From contig JACQUC010000057.1 in the NCBI GenBank assembly GCA_016210495.1, positions 1 to 14,136 of the forward strand: a stretch of 14,136 nt of DNA. Direction: 5' to 3'. Position 1 is the first letter of the stretch. The number at the start of each line of letters is the position of its first letter. The notes below the pieces were generated by a model, which saw only the letters and a list, made by a program, of their open reading frames with translations, was not told the origin of the DNA and did no database searches. Made by a program: the position numbers and the translations under genes. This DNA is from Chloroflexota bacterium (lineage in GTDB: Bacteria > Chloroflexota > FW602-bin22 > JACPRP01). This document shows positions 14,021-14,136 of the stretch, in pieces.

Positions 14021-14136
14021 CTAAACATGGTAACCAGCGTGTCGGATACAGCCACGAATCACTTCCCGCTTGTGGCGGAGCCGCGCCGTGGCAAGCCGCA
14101 ACTCGCGACGCAAGGTCGGGATGTCCGGGCAGCACC
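14021..14136 (-). CDS. C-terminal fragment of an unidentified protein at the right edge
   Basis: The minus-strand frame is open from the window edge to TAG at 14021-14023, 38 codons. It includes LRRELRLATARLRHKREVIR, a strongly amphipathic basic helix, then a short tail GCIRHAGYHV. GC content jumps back up here relative to the kinase operon. A competing plus-strand frame starts at ATG 14027 but has a poor ribosome site and low-complexity content. The fragment could be the end of a transposase or integrase; that is a guess. It would converge on the response regulator, leaving only 10 nt between the stops. Confidence 0.4.
   Translation of the reverse strand, partial: CCPDIPTLRRELRLATARLRHKREVIRGCIRHAGYHV

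Noticed and set aside
14027..14136. Plus-strand ORF starting at ATG 14027 as a third gene of the operon
   Set aside because: No clear ribosome site, and its residues look less protein-like than the minus-strand frame over the same bases.

Overview
The window looks like a chromosomal segment from a GC-rich environmental bacterium, most likely Chloroflexota. This rests on codon bias, the kind of serine recombinase, the antitoxin families and the GTAG-led hairpin repeats. It is an inference, because there is no rRNA or other marker gene here.

Left part (1-6400): GC-rich housekeeping DNA. On the minus strand lie a thioredoxin-reductase-like flavoprotein (229-1134), an AbrB-type antitoxin with a PIN toxin (2317-1624) and a long aconitase, acnA (5562-2698). 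Divergent from acnA, and sharing a 255-bp promoter region with it, is a stand-alone pyruvate-kinase C-terminal-domain protein (5818-6384). The intergenic stretches carry REP-like hairpins, inverted repeats and one recognisable promoter per transcription unit.

Middle part (6400-9830): eroded accessory DNA. It holds a decayed antitoxin/PIN pair and a MarR-like tail, an intact small membrane protein (7141-7443), a serine recombinase that has lost its C-terminus and now runs antisense into that gene (8955-7192), and small companion ORFs of the recombinase. A four-copy 23-24 bp direct repeat array (9518-9610) resembles a transposon end or an iteron array.

Right part (9735-14010): a two-gene operon with visibly lower GC and its own promoter, and the main discovery of the window. 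Gene 1 (9830-13033) encodes a soluble 1067-residue histidine kinase. Its input region is two RNase III-like folds, each followed by a double-stranded-RNA-binding domain. Both RNase III signatures have lost the catalytic acidic residues, so the region looks like a dsRNA reader, not a nuclease. Gene 2 overlaps it by ATGA and encodes a response regulator whose output is a HEPN-like domain with an R-x4-H motif, the typical ribonuclease-toxin signature. The simplest model is a dsRNA-sensing two-component system that controls a HEPN effector, plausibly an antiviral or abortive-infection system. The architecture is visible in the sequence; the function is inference. A GC-rich minus-strand coding fragment begins at 14136 on the right edge.
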